From a virus: 30,163 nucleotides of DNA. This document shows, piece by piece, positions 1 to 5,740 of the stretch. The notes below the pieces were generated by a model. It worked only from the letters and a program-made list of their open reading frames with translations, was not told where the DNA came from and did no database searches. The DNA is taken from positions 1 through 30,163 of the IMG/VR virus record IMGVR_UViG_3300034198_010885; one strand, written 5' to 3'. A program made the position numbers and the translations under genes. Position 1 is the first letter of the stretch, and each line of letters begins with the position of its first letter.

Positions 1-30
1 AAAATTAAAACCCCCTGTAGAAACAGGGGG
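1..30 (-). terminator. Leftward intrinsic terminator at window edge
   Basis: Positions 11-18 (CCCCCTGT) pair perfectly with 23-30 (ACAGGGGG) around a 4-nt loop. On the minus strand the hairpin is followed by TTTTAATTTT (positions 10 to 1), so it would stop leftward transcription. No leftward gene is visible immediately to its right, so it may end an antisense transcript or act as an attenuator in the leader of a gene lying left of the window. Confidence 0.7.
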
Positions 31-80
31 AGTATGAAATATTAATCCCAGTAAAGGAATAACAAAATTAATTCAAAAAT

Positions 81-109
81 TTGATATTTCCAAATCTTTT
101 GGTTATAAT
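81..109 (+). promoter_or_regulatory. Sigma70-like promoter of the GIY-YIG gene
   Basis: TTGATA (81-86) is separated by exactly 17 nt from TATAAT (104-109), an almost perfect classical -35/-10 pair, with the ATG 27 nt further on. An alternative Bacteroidota reading is TTG at 81-83 and TAATTTAG (106-113, one mismatch to TAnnTTTG). The 10-mer GGTTATAATT containing the -10 box recurs before the next rightward gene. An inverted repeat CCAAA-TCT-TTTGG (90-102) lies in the spacer and could be an operator. Confidence 0.55.
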
Positions 110-136
110 TTAGATATTTATTAGAAATTATAATTT

Positions 137-697
137 ATGGAAAAAGTATGTCAGATGTGTGGTGAGTTAAAATCTTACCAACAATTTTCAATTAACAGAA
201 CCTCTAAAGATGGTTTACAACGTCACTGTAAGATTTGTTCTCAAAAAGAGTCCAAGAAGTTCAGGGAAAAGAATAAAGACTATTATTGGGGAAATAATGG
301 TTATTTTAGACAATTCTACGAGGCCACCAAGAAATACAATCAAAAGTATTACAACGCAATTTACTCGGTTAAAATCTATTGTATTGAACTTCCAGATGGA
401 TTCTATGTTGGTTGTACCAAAACAAGATTAAATGTCCGAATGAAAGATCATTTGGGTGACTATCGTCATTATAAATTGTTCGGTGGTAAAAAGAAGATGC
501 CGATATTTTATGACGCATTGGACCGATACACTTTGGATGAAGTTAAAGATTTTATTCGTAACGTTAAGTTATTGGAAGAATTTGAAGGAACCCATGAAGA
601 AAAAAGAAATAGAGAAACTTATTGGATTCAATTGTTGAAAAAAAGTGGAAAAACTATGTTAAATAAATGGAAGGTAAATTTGGAAAAAACAAAATAA
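137..697 (+). CDS. GIY-YIG family nuclease with N-terminal zinc finger
   Basis: This 186-residue protein looks like a free-standing phage endonuclease of the homing type. Residues 5-34 form a C-x2-C...C-x2-C zinc-finger-like module (C5, C8, C31, C34). Residues 79-180 resemble a GIY-YIG nuclease: KIY at 79-81, YVG at 90-92, a candidate catalytic Arg at 101 in the LNVRMKDH motif, and a candidate metal-binding Glu at 160 in the RETYWI motif, followed by a family-typical LNKW segment near the end. It is read rightward, opposite to the virion genes, from a sigma70-like promoter. The finger resembles the first one in the 176-residue protein at 29333-29863. Cutting specificity cannot be read from the sequence. 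A role in homing or host DNA degradation is inference. Confidence 0.75.
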   Translation: MEKVCQMCGELKSYQQFSINRTSKDGLQRHCKICSQKESKKFREKNKDYYWGNNGYFRQFYEATKKYNQKYYNAIYSVKIYCIELPDGFYVGCTKTRLNVRMKDHLGDYRHYKLFGGKKKMPIFYDALDRYTLDEVKDFIRNVKLLEEFEGTHEEKRNRETYWIQLLKKSGKTMLNKWKVNLEKTK

Positions 698-708
698 AAG
701 GTTATAAT
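680..708 (+). promoter_or_regulatory. Sigma70-like promoter of the 83-residue gene
   Basis: TTGGAA (680-685), 17 nt, then TATAAT (703-708), inside a copy of the 10-mer GGTTATAATT that also precedes the nuclease gene. The ATG lies 20 nt downstream. The -35 box overlaps the end of the upstream coding sequence. The identical spacing to the first promoter argues against chance, although AT-rich DNA produces TATAAT often. Confidence 0.4.
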
Positions 709-728
709 TGTAATATAAAATATAAAAT

Positions 729-980
729 ATGGGATACGATAACACACCGAAAATTGACGTTATACGTCAAAACCAAACTCAAAACGTTAGAGAGTTTTTA
801 AAAGCAAAGGGTTGGATTAATTTATTGACAAGTTATGAATTCATGTCCTACGTGGAACTATGGGTTGATTATTGTATGAATGGTCCAACTGAAAAGAATA
901 AAAAAAGATTCAAACAATTTGACAGTATTATGTCAGATAGAATGAAAGAAGTGGAAGTTGATGGGATTATATTAGAGTAG
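729..980 (+). CDS. Unknown small phage protein
   Basis: An 83-residue soluble protein that I do not recognise. It has no signal peptide or membrane segment. The middle is aromatic-rich (around SYEFMSYVELWVDYCMNG), and the rest is charged with Lys/Arg stretches. It follows the GIY-YIG gene by 31 nt, has its own possible promoter in that gap, and is followed within 25 nt by a strong rightward terminator. It is therefore the last gene of a short rightward unit, probably expressed separately from the late genes. Confidence 0.6.
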   Translation: MGYDNTPKIDVIRQNQTQNVREFLKAKGWINLLTSYEFMSYVELWVDYCMNGPTEKNKKRFKQFDSIMSDRMKEVEVDGIILE

Positions 981-1004
981 CGTTTATATAATATATGTTG
1001 ATGT

Positions 1005-1047
1005 AAACAAGGGGATATGGTGTGGTGACCAGTCCCCTTTGTTTTTT
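1005..1047 (+). terminator. Rightward intrinsic terminator
   Basis: AAGGGGA (1009-1015) pairs with TCCCCTT (1033-1039) across an 17-nt loop. Flanking AAAC and GTTT extend the stem past a single bulge, and T-rich DNA follows at 1042-1047. It sits directly behind the two rightward genes. Confidence 0.75.
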
Positions 1048-1059
1048 GGTTAGAATTGA

Positions 1060-1070
1060 TATATTTAATA
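1060..1070 (+). promoter_or_regulatory. Phage-type promoter motif TATATTTAATA (rightward copy)
   Basis: An exact copy of the 11-mer found upstream of five leftward virion genes, here in rightward orientation. TTTG at 1038-1041 lies 18 nt upstream of the motif, a spacing compatible with a Bacteroidota -33 element. If TATATTTA works as the -10/-7 box, transcription would begin around 1074-1076, exactly where the predicted RNA helix starts. Confidence 0.55.
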
Positions 1071-1073
1071 TTA

Positions 1074-1177
1074 TAGGTGGTAGTATTTCAATATTCGTTC
1101 TGACATAATTTATATTTTTTACTCACTATCATCTGTGGTATTATACAACCGACCCCAGTTTCTACTGGGGTTTTTTG
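1074..1177 (+). ncRNA. Candidate phage small RNA, about 100 nt
   Basis: There is no convincing reading frame here, but the stretch has the three parts of a small RNA gene. First, the phage promoter motif sits at 1060-1070. Second, a closing helix pairs AGGTGGTAGT (1075-1084) with ACTATCATCT (1125-1134), ten consecutive pairs including two G-U. Third, a strong terminator lies at 1152-1177. An upstream terminator at 1005-1047 insulates it from the rightward genes. The inner loop (1085-1124) is AT-rich and could fold further. The function is unknown. An antisense or host-targeting role is only a possibility. Confidence 0.45.
1152..1177 (+). terminator. Strong rightward terminator of the candidate small RNA
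   Basis: ACCCCAGT (1152-1159) pairs with ACTGGGGT (1164-1171) around a TTCT loop, followed by TTTTTT on the plus strand. The leftward gene ending at 1178 abuts it, and the hairpin could also protect that gene's 3' end, but there is no U-tract in the leftward direction. Confidence 0.8.
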
Positions 1178-1627
1178 TTATTTACCAAAAAGTTTATCTA
1201 TTTGTTTTTCGTTCATTGCAGGAATCCAACCTTTTTCAGTAAAAAATGTCACACCATTAATTCCCATATATCTATAACCTTTAATGATTAATAAACTATT
1301 ACCTAACATAACTTCTTTGTTATAGTTTTTTATATCATCAGATTTAAAGACATTTTTTATCATCCCATAAAGAGTTTCTAATGTATTTCCATCCCCTGAA
1401 AATTTGATGATTTCGTAAGAATCTAATGTGGTATATTTACCATTTCTATACTTCCATTCATACACTTTTTCACCATTTGATTGTGTAGTATATGTTAATT
1501 CAGTAATAAAAACATTCATAGGAATAATTGAACCAACTATTGTTGATTTGGGAATATTAATTTCCTGTATCTGTCCATAAGAAACGAACGATGTTAAAAC
1601 CATTGTTATTACTAATAACTTTTTCAT
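1178..1627 (-). CDS. Secreted moron-like protein of unknown function
   Basis: I choose the ATG at 1627, which gives 149 residues starting MKKLLVITMVLTSFVSYGQ, a clear signal peptide of the flavobacterial type with a likely cut near the SYGQ/IQE boundary. An in-frame start 16 codons earlier would place a hydrophobic stretch before it and overlaps the promoter. The mature part (about 128 residues) has alternating polar and hydrophobic stretches and aromatic residues suggestive of a small beta-rich domain, but I do not recognise the family. It stands alone with a host-type promoter, between the rightward unit and the late-region terminator. That is the usual setting of a moron: a gene expressed independently of the phage programme that alters the host envelope or periplasm. 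The function is inference. Confidence 0.65.
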   Translation of the reverse strand: MKKLLVITMVLTSFVSYGQIQEINIPKSTIVGSIIPMNVFITELTYTTQSNGEKVYEWKYRNGKYTTLDSYEIIKFSGDGNTLETLYGMIKNVFKSDDIKNYNKEVMLGNSLLIIKGYRYMGINGVTFFTEKGWIPAMNEKQIDKLFGK

Positions 1628-1648
1628 ATTGATTTTTTTAATGAAGAA

Positions 1649-1679
1649 CAAAGATATGAAGATAATCAATACCAACCAA
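1649..1679 (-). promoter_or_regulatory. Bacteroidota host-type promoter for the secreted gene
   Basis: On the minus strand TATCTTTG (positions 1656 to 1649) matches the Bacteroidota -7 consensus TAnnTTTG exactly. TTG triplets lie 16 nt (1675-1673) and 20 nt (1679-1677) upstream of it as candidate -33 elements. The ATG at 1627 would follow a leader of roughly 15 nt. Confidence 0.7.
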
Positions 1680-1694
1680 ATATTTTTTAAACAA

Positions 1695-1718
1695 AGTTAT
1701 CCACATAGTTATACACAT
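1695..1718 (+). promoter_or_regulatory. Tandem DnaA boxes (possible origin or DnaA-binding site)
   Basis: Two direct 12-bp repeats, AGTTATCCACAT (1695-1706) and AGTTATACACAT (1707-1718), stand head to tail with one difference. Each holds a perfect match to the DnaA box TTATNCACA (1697-1705 and 1709-1717). They lie in the non-coding gap between the secreted gene's promoter and the late terminator, next to a very AT-rich stretch at 1680-1694. The phasing of about one helical turn suits cooperative binding. Confidence 0.5.
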
Positions 1719-1742
1719 AAAAAAACCCCCAATTAAGGGGGT
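1719..1742 (-). terminator. Terminator of the leftward late region
   Basis: On the minus strand, CCCCC (positions 1741-1736 with a flanking GA) pairs with GGGGG (1730-1726) and is followed by TTTTTTT (1725-1719). It lies 37 nt downstream of the last virion-region gene (stop at 1779) and ends the long leftward transcription unit before the secreted gene. Confidence 0.8.
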
Positions 1743-1778
1743 CAATATAGTGCCAAACAAATAATTGATGTTATCACA

Positions 1779-2237
1779 TTATTTTTTTTCAAGTTGAGCG
1801 TAACAGATCGCAAGCGCTTGTTCTTGAGTATCATATTCTGATCCTATTTCTTTCATACATCTACTTACATAATCTTGTTCAGATTCACCTGATTCAGGAG
1901 ATGGAATTGGAAATCCTTGTTTAACAACATCCATCTTTTCTTTTTTAGCTTTAATAGGCACACAATTAGGTGAACCATCATCTTTTAAACCGATCGGTTC
2001 GTAACCTTCCCAACATGGATTTGGTTCAATATTCATTTCTTCTTTACGTCCATACATGGCTTTAATTGCTCCACATACTTTCTTTGCGGTTTCTTCATCA
2101 CCATAACGTTCAGTTTGGTCAGCAACACATTCATCCCAAGGGTAAGCAGCCAAGTCAACAGATTTGGATTCCATTTTTGTAGGTTTAATGTTATTAAACA
2201 TTTCCTTACGTATTTTTACTAATTGGTCTAATTTCAT
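1779..2237 (-). CDS. Cys-motif phage protein, possibly virion-associated
   Basis: This 152-residue protein has three cysteine-pair modules. Near residues 33-58 is YPWDECVADQ...KVCGAIKAMYG. Near residues 73-95 is NPCWEGYEPIG...NCVPI. At the C-terminus is GESEQDYVSRCMKEIGSEYDTQEQALAICYAQLE. From memory, such short modules recur in phage head-region proteins, often at the ends of prohead proteases or next to portals, but their function is not known to me. It is the last gene of the leftward region, two bases after the ferritin-like gene, and is followed by the terminator at 1719-1742. A role as a minor head or decoration component is inferred from position only. Confidence 0.6.
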   Translation of the reverse strand: MKLDQLVKIRKEMFNNIKPTKMESKSVDLAAYPWDECVADQTERYGDEETAKKVCGAIKAMYGRKEEMNIEPNPCWEGYEPIGLKDDGSPNCVPIKAKKEKMDVVKQGFPIPSPESGESEQDYVSRCMKEIGSEYDTQEQALAICYAQLEKK

Positions 2238-2238
2238 T

Positions 2239-2607
2239 TTACATTTTATTTAAATTCAAACGGAAGATTGTTTGAGCAATTAATTCACTTAATTCATCCA
2301 CAATATTTTGTAAAAAACTATCTGTGAACACATTTCTATTTGCTTGTACAAATTGATACAAACCTTTGAAATACAATAAAGTTTCATCTTTGCTAACATA
2401 ATCCTTATAAGCTATTGCTTTATATCCTGTAATTTCACCGTACAAAGCGGTATAAGTTTCCACGATTCTATCAATTAAATCTAACACATCATCATAATAT
2501 CCACCCAAAGCAACGTGCTCAGAATAGATTTGAGTTTGATTATGAAAGATATGAACCTGTGGGGAACTGTTGCGTAATACGCTAATAAATTCTGCTACTG
2601 TAGCCAT
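2239..2607 (-). CDS. Ferritin/Dps-like four-helix phage protein
   Basis: A 122-residue protein predicted to be mainly helical. Residues 16-52 resemble the metal-site helices of Dps and ferritin-like proteins: H19 and H22 in PQVHIFHNQT, H31 in YSEH, then G-G-Y-Y at 35-38, D43/D46 and E50 in LDLIDRIVET. This pattern matches a phage family of unknown function seen in cyanophage-type genomes (DUF5856-like, recalled, not searched). It lies between the connector gene and the Cys-motif gene. If the metal site is real it might bind iron or protect packaged DNA or the host from oxidation, but a purely structural role is equally possible. Confidence 0.5.
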   Translation of the reverse strand: MATVAEFISVLRNSSPQVHIFHNQTQIYSEHVALGGYYDDVLDLIDRIVETYTALYGEITGYKAIAYKDYVSKDETLLYFKGLYQFVQANRNVFTDSFLQNIVDELSELIAQTIFRLNLNKM

Positions 2608-2631
2608 AATATATTTTTTTAATTTTTAATT

Positions 2632-3255
2632 TTAATAACAATCCATACATGGAGGATTTGAATGAGCAAGTTCTGAATAACCTGGATTTAATCCATTATC
2701 CACAGCATTACCTTTTCCATATCCTTTTCTTGTTGTTCTTTGAAGTGATATACCCATTTGATATTTTTGAGTTCTATCAGGAATCATACCATCAATTGTA
2801 GATTGTGTGTTATAAGCAGGGAACTTGTTTTGACCACGACCAATTAATAAATAATCTTGTAGACGAGTCATATAGAAATCAGATCTTTGTTTCTGTATTC
2901 CACGCAAATATTTCATCGTTTCAATATTAACAGGTTCAGCATTCTCCATTTGACCTTGCACAATTGCTCTGTTCATAGAACGATACATTATATGTGGTAT
3001 AGCTTGGAAATAAGCTTGTTGAATCAAAAAAGGAGCTATATAATCATTTACCAAGATTAATTCATCAGCATTAAATGTATTACCACTTGGAGTAACACAA
3101 GTTAATAAATGATTATAAAATTTGGTTCCCAAGATTGTTTGTAAATCAATATCTTGTGCAATTTGGATTTCTGCTTTCAAAACATCCATATCCACATTTT
3201 TATTGATATTTGTGAAACTTTTAAGTTTAACTTCTGATATTAATAATACACCCAT
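2632..3255 (-). CDS. Head-tail connector/adaptor (DUF6712-like)
   Basis: This 207-residue protein begins with a segment typical of Bacteroidota-phage connector proteins. LKSFTNINKNVDMDVLK and then IQIAQDIDLQTILGTKFYNHL (about residues 12-50) resemble the N-terminal helices of gp6-type head-completion proteins that bind below the portal. A helical middle (about 65-140) follows, then a Gly-rich, basic C-terminal tail with CMDC near the end, which might bind metal. It starts five bases after the portal stop codon, a typical portal-adaptor adjacency. Family assignment rests on recalled motifs. Confidence 0.6.
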   Translation of the reverse strand: MGVLLISEVKLKSFTNINKNVDMDVLKAEIQIAQDIDLQTILGTKFYNHLLTCVTPSGNTFNADELILVNDYIAPFLIQQAYFQAIPHIMYRSMNRAIVQGQMENAEPVNIETMKYLRGIQKQRSDFYMTRLQDYLLIGRGQNKFPAYNTQSTIDGMIPDRTQKYQMGISLQRTTRKGYGKGNAVDNGLNPGYSELAHSNPPCMDCY

Positions 3256-3260
3256 ATTGA

Positions 3261-4613
3261 TTAGTTGTTTGTTTCATCTTCACCCAACCATGCAGCACAC
3301 TCTTCTTGAGATAGACCATATCCACTCATTAACATTTGCATTGCTTGTTGTCTTGTTATTTTTTCTTTATTATATTCTCTTACAATTCTTAATAGAGCTT
3401 GATATTCCCTTCCTTTTAATCCTTTGATATTTTCATTAATTGTCATTTCTTGATTTTCAACTTCAACAGGGGATTTTGGTTTATTAACCACAGCAGGGTT
3501 TTCATATATGTTACCAGTTAAGAATAATGATAATGGACGTATTTCAAGAGTTGTTGGTTTTTCAAATTTCAAACTTAATAATTTATTGAAAGTTGGTAAC
3601 AATTCATCTTGATATGGTTTAACAACCGTTATTCTGAAGTACTCAGAATGTTCAACTATCTCAGAACCACTTCCCAATTTACCTGGTGTTGCTACACCAA
3701 ATAACTCAGCTGAACTAACTCTGTGAGCAGATAAAATTGAACGGTTAATATCGTCATATATTTGTTGATAATATGCATCATTTCCACCTGGACTAATTTG
3801 TGTTATTTCAGGTGCAGCATCTTTACTTTCACTAAATGAAATGATTGCTTGACCAGCATTATCACTACCTGAATATTGTTCTTCTAAAGCACGAGTTAAA
3901 ACTCTTTGTTCTTCTTCACCAGGGATACCATTATTAAACGATATGAAAAGTGATGGCATCATTCCTTTTCTTAAATTGTTCTTATGGAAGTTTTTAATTT
4001 CCACATCTATTTCAATTGATGCCAATCCACCTGAATAATCAGGAACCGCATAATATGTTGTATTTGGAGCATATTGTTTATAATACAATATTTGACTTGC
4101 ATCTTTACCATCTTGTCCAAATGGTTCATATTCTTTAGGTGGGAATCTTCTTAAGTTAGCCCAATCAGGACTAAAGAAGTATTTTTCAACTTCATCATCT
4201 TCATTCATCTTTCCCATTCTAATTCTTGATACGTCAATATGATGTATTTCAGCAATAGATTTTCTGTCTCTTGACCAAATAATATTCAAAGCAAAAGCTC
4301 CAAATAAAGTTAAATCCAAAGCACATTTACGAAAAATATCTACCACATTTTCTTTACCATTAAGTAAACTAATCACTGCCATCGGATTATTTAAAGAGTT
4401 CATTCCATCTCCACAAATCTGATTTACTTTACTGGTTATTACCGCTTTATGAATACTACAATTGTTAAATTGTGCAATCAAATAATTGGGCATTAAATTA
4501 GTTTCTCCATAATAAACCCAAGGAAATCTTTGTAAAGGTTCTGAAAAAACAGGTAAAGAAGCCTGTTTGAAACTAATTCGTTCTAATTTATTTTTTACTT
4601 TTTCTTCACTCAT
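3261..4613 (-). CDS. Portal protein
   Basis: The 450-residue product has the length and layout of siphovirus portals, which form the dodecameric ring at the capsid vertex through which DNA enters and leaves. Landmarks are an N-terminal segment WVYYGETNLMPNYLI (about residues 32-46), SIHKAVITSKVNQICGDG (about 53-70), a wing-like beta region to about 210, and the clip/stem region with FHKNNLRKGMMPS and GNDAYYQQIYDDINRSILSAHRVSSAELFG (about 275-305). The C-terminus (about 400-450) is helical and charged. It lies two bases after the upstream gene's stop and just before the connector gene. Unusually, it lies downstream of the capsid genes instead of next to the terminase. Confidence 0.85.
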   Translation of the reverse strand: MSEEKVKNKLERISFKQASLPVFSEPLQRFPWVYYGETNLMPNYLIAQFNNCSIHKAVITSKVNQICGDGMNSLNNPMAVISLLNGKENVVDIFRKCALDLTLFGAFALNIIWSRDRKSIAEIHHIDVSRIRMGKMNEDDEVEKYFFSPDWANLRRFPPKEYEPFGQDGKDASQILYYKQYAPNTTYYAVPDYSGGLASIEIDVEIKNFHKNNLRKGMMPSLFISFNNGIPGEEEQRVLTRALEEQYSGSDNAGQAIISFSESKDAAPEITQISPGGNDAYYQQIYDDINRSILSAHRVSSAELFGVATPGKLGSGSEIVEHSEYFRITVVKPYQDELLPTFNKLLSLKFEKPTTLEIRPLSLFLTGNIYENPAVVNKPKSPVEVENQEMTINENIKGLKGREYQALLRIVREYNKEKITRQQAMQMLMSGYGLSQEECAAWLGEDETNN

Positions 4614-4615
4614 AA

Positions 4616-4987
4616 CTATTCTTGAATATAAATGTAATTTTCATTTGTTTCATTTGGACTGATATATTCTGTAAATGGATGACTTTCCGCCAATCCATCT
4701 AATACCATCATTCCTTTAAAAACATTTTCAGGGTTATTTCCATTTCCACTTCCAACTATGTTTAAAACATATTGTCCTTCGTAATTCAAATCGTCTGTGG
4801 ATAAATCTAATGTGATTGTGCAATATCTAATATTTGAAAAGTATTCAGTTGGATTGTTTAAATCAATCACATAAACTTTTCTTTCTTTAGACATTACATG
4901 GATAAATTCTAATGTATATGTGTCAAAATCTTTTCTTGAGTTATTGTTTATATTAAGGTATAAAACATTAACCACATTTTTGGTCAT
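4616..4987 (-). CDS. Unknown beta-rich structural protein
   Basis: I prefer the ATG at 4987 (MTKNVVNVLYLN, 123 residues). A second ATG three codons upstream at 4996 is also possible. The protein is rich in Tyr, Asn and beta-strand patterns, with YTLEFIHV, YEGQYVLNIVGSGNG and a C-terminal YIYIQE. This resembles small beta-sandwich proteins common in tail and neck modules of Bacteroidota phages, but I cannot name the family. It sits between the tail-tube candidate and the portal. It has its own phage promoter motif at 5011-5021 and follows the terminator at 5051-5074, so it starts a new transcription unit with the portal. Confidence 0.6.
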   Translation of the reverse strand: MTKNVVNVLYLNINNNSRKDFDTYTLEFIHVMSKERKVYVIDLNNPTEYFSNIRYCTITLDLSTDDLNYEGQYVLNIVGSGNGNNPENVFKGMMVLDGLAESHPFTEYISPNETNENYIYIQE

Positions 4988-5010
4988 ATAAATCATATGC
5001 TTCTATATAT

Positions 5011-5021
5011 TATTAAATATA
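5011..5021 (-). promoter_or_regulatory. Phage-type promoter motif before the portal unit
   Basis: An exact minus-strand copy of TATATTTAATA, followed by ATATATAG. It lies between the terminator at 5051-5074 and the ATG at 4987, with 26 nt from the end of the TATATTTA part to that ATG. It would restart transcription for the 4616-4987 gene, the portal and the three genes beyond. Confidence 0.55.
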
Positions 5022-5050
5022 AAAAATATTAATTTGATTTGGTATAATTG

Positions 5051-5074
5051 AAAAAAGGGGACAAAAGTCCCCTT
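5051..5074 (-). terminator. Leftward terminator after the tail-tube candidate
   Basis: AAGGGGAC (5055-5062) pairs perfectly with GTCCCCTT (5067-5074) around a 4-nt loop. On the minus strand it is followed by T at 5056-5051, giving a strong intrinsic terminator 50 nt beyond the stop at 5125. Confidence 0.85.
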
Positions 5075-5124
5075 AATTATAAGATTCAAGATATAATAAA
5101 TCGGAGTTAACTCCTACTCGTATC

Positions 5125-5664
5125 TTAAGCTAAAGTCCAATTACCGGCTGCTGCTAATGCTGATAAAGTACCTGAAATTACATTCGCTGGAACTTTTTCC
5201 ATTCCCTTGAATTCCAAATCAAATCCGTTTTTATCACCAAAGTTTTGTCCAGTTGCTGCACTACCACCTGATAAGTACATTCCATTCTCTTGACCTAATA
5301 AGTATAATACTCCATTTTGGTCTTCAGCGATGATTTGTAATTTATCGTTTTGTGATAATATTTTAACTTCATTTCTTTTTTGTTGATCGTACTTGTAGAA
5401 AACCGCTTTTAAATCTTGGTCAAAGTAGATACTACCTTGCTCATAGTTTTTAGTGATTGTCTGTGTAAGTGACGAAGTGTTTCTTTTTAATTCAAATGTA
5501 TAAAGTGTAGTACCACTTGTAGCAGTAATACCACTGATTGAACCATCAGCAGTATATGTGTATCCACTAAAAGCACCACCACCACCTACGATGTAGATAG
5601 TTTTAATACCACCAATACCATCAGAACATCCTAAAGCAACACCAGAAGATATATAACAAGACAT
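5125..5664 (-). CDS. Putative major tail (tube) protein
   Basis: A 179-residue beta-rich protein. After a Gly-rich start it has strand-like segments (KTIYIVGGGGAFSGYTY, QDLKAVFYKYDQQKRNEVKIL, LQIIAEDQNGVLYLLGQENGMYLSGG) and a late GFDLEFKGMEKVPANVISGTL motif. The pattern of a D/N-G-F/Y-x-L-x-F-x-G-x-E block followed by PA is common in tail-tube-type proteins of Bacteroidota phages. It follows the major capsid gene with a hairpin in between and is closed by a strong terminator. Tail tubes are made in large amounts, which fits this placement. A capsid decoration protein is the main alternative. Confidence 0.5.
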   Translation of the reverse strand: MSCYISSGVALGCSDGIGGIKTIYIVGGGGAFSGYTYTADGSISGITATSGTTLYTFELKRNTSSLTQTITKNYEQGSIYFDQDLKAVFYKYDQQKRNEVKILSQNDKLQIIAEDQNGVLYLLGQENGMYLSGGSAATGQNFGDKNGFDLEFKGMEKVPANVISGTLSALAAAGNWTLA

Positions 5665-5696
5665 ATTGTTTATTTTTTTGTTTTTTGTTTTTTATA

Positions 5697-5715
5697 AAGG
5701 GGACTTTCACCCCTT
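5697..5715 (-). terminator. Hairpin between capsid and tail-tube genes (weak terminator)
   Basis: AAGGGG (5697-5702) pairs with CCCCTT (5710-5715) around a 7-nt loop. On the minus strand it is followed by TTTATAAAA, a poor U-tract. It could give partial termination or act as an RNA-stability element that sets the capsid-to-tail protein ratio. Confidence 0.5.
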
Positions 5716-5740
5716 ATGTTTTTATAATTTGTGTTTACGA

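Noticed and set aside
1074-1177. tRNA gene in the gap after the rightward genes
   Set aside because: There is no cloverleaf, no GTTCRA T-loop and no acceptor stem. The fold is one long helix plus a terminator.
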